From the NCBI GenBank assembly GCA_029256565.1, contig JAQSXQ010000120.1, positions 1-6,273 on the forward strand: a stretch of 6,273 bases of DNA, in the 5' to 3' direction. The DNA comes from Mycobacterium sp. (GTDB taxonomy: Bacteria > Actinomycetota > Actinomycetes > Mycobacteriales > Mycobacteriaceae). Position 1 is the first letter of the stretch, and the number at the start of each line of letters is the position of its first letter. Positions 5,945-6,273 of the stretch are shown in pieces. Both the position numbers and the translations under genes were made by a program. Under the pieces are notes generated by a model. It ran no database searches, had not been told where the DNA came from, and was given only the letters and a program-made list of their open reading frames with translations.

Positions 5945-6273
5945 ATGTCGACGATCTTCAACGTCCGGAACATGAAGGTGCCTTCCCTGTCGAAGGCATC
6001 GGTGATCATCGGGACCATCGTCATCGTGCTGGCGATCGTGCTCGCGTTCGTCGGGTGGAATCTGTACAAGCGACTGACCAACAACACGGTGGTCGCCTAC
6101 TTCCCGCAGACGCTGGCGCTCTACCCCGGTGACAAGGTCCAGATCATGGGCGTGCGGGTCGGCTCGATCGACGAGATCGAACCGGCAGGCGACAGGATGA
6201 AGGTCACCTTCACCTACGAGAGCAAGTACAAGGTCCCGGCCGACGCCAGCGCGTCGATCCTGAACCCGAGCCT
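5945..6273 (+). CDS. mce1D: Mce-family protein Mce1D, N-terminal part (partial)
   Basis: The first 109 residues of an Mce protein that runs off the right edge without a stop. It begins MSTIFNVRNMKVP, like M. tuberculosis Mce1D. A single membrane anchor lies at about 19-38, followed by LTNNTVVAYF and the start of the MCE domain (from about 47), including LYPGDKVQIMGVRVGSIDEIEP and the strand DRMKVTFTYESKYKVP. The window ends within the conserved ILNPSL element. The full family protein is about 530 residues, so roughly four fifths is missing. It follows mce1C by 12 bp with a consensus ribosome site. Expected role: conduit subunit of the Mce1 importer; mce1E (a lipoprotein, LprK type) and mce1F should follow downstream. 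Confidence 0.94.
   Translation, partial: MSTIFNVRNMKVPSLSKASVIIGTIVIVLAIVLAFVGWNLYKRLTNNTVVAYFPQTLALYPGDKVQIMGVRVGSIDEIEPAGDRMKVTFTYESKYKVPADASASILNPS

Noticed and set aside
1..6273. CRISPR arrays, tRNA or rRNA genes, insertion sequences, phage or toxin-antitoxin genes
   Set aside because: Nothing of the kind is seen; coding sequence is nearly continuous and composition is even, with no sign of recent transfer.

Overview
The window is high-GC actinobacterial DNA. The encoded proteins are close to those of the mycobacterial mce1 locus, so the source is most likely a Mycobacterium or Mycolicibacterium. An acyl-CoA synthetase C-terminus immediately upstream of the yrbE pair is the arrangement of fadD5 at mce1, and it separates this locus from the mce2, mce3 and mce4 paralogues. 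The species cannot be fixed from the sequence alone.

Layout, all on the + strand: the 3' end of fadD5 (1-173); a 221-bp non-coding gap (174-394); yrbE1A (395-1195); yrbE1B (1197-2066); mce1A (2071-3303); mce1B (3300-4331); mce1C (4328-5932); and the first 109 codons of mce1D (5945-6273, running off the window). From yrbE1A onward the genes are separated by 1 to 12 bp or overlap by ATGA, so they form one transcription and translation unit.

Together these genes encode most of the Mce1 envelope lipid (fatty acid / mycolic acid) importer. YrbE1A and YrbE1B are the two MlaE-type permease subunits in the inner membrane. The Mce proteins are anchored by an N-terminal helix and carry an MCE domain plus a long helical region, and together they form the periplasm-spanning conduit. 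FadD5 would activate imported fatty acids to CoA esters. The ATPase (Mkl/MceG in mycobacteria) is encoded elsewhere. mce1E and mce1F are expected just beyond the right edge.

The coding part is an ordinary, intact mce1 operon and I see no new system in it. Three things merit a second look. The fadD5-yrbE1A gap holds a perfect 7-bp inverted repeat next to the yrbE1A ribosome site, a second hairpin-like dyad, and a 10-bp direct repeat. Mce1A is about 44 residues shorter than the M. tuberculosis protein as I recall it, lacking a hydrophobic insert. Mce1C has a long Pro/Gly-rich tail.
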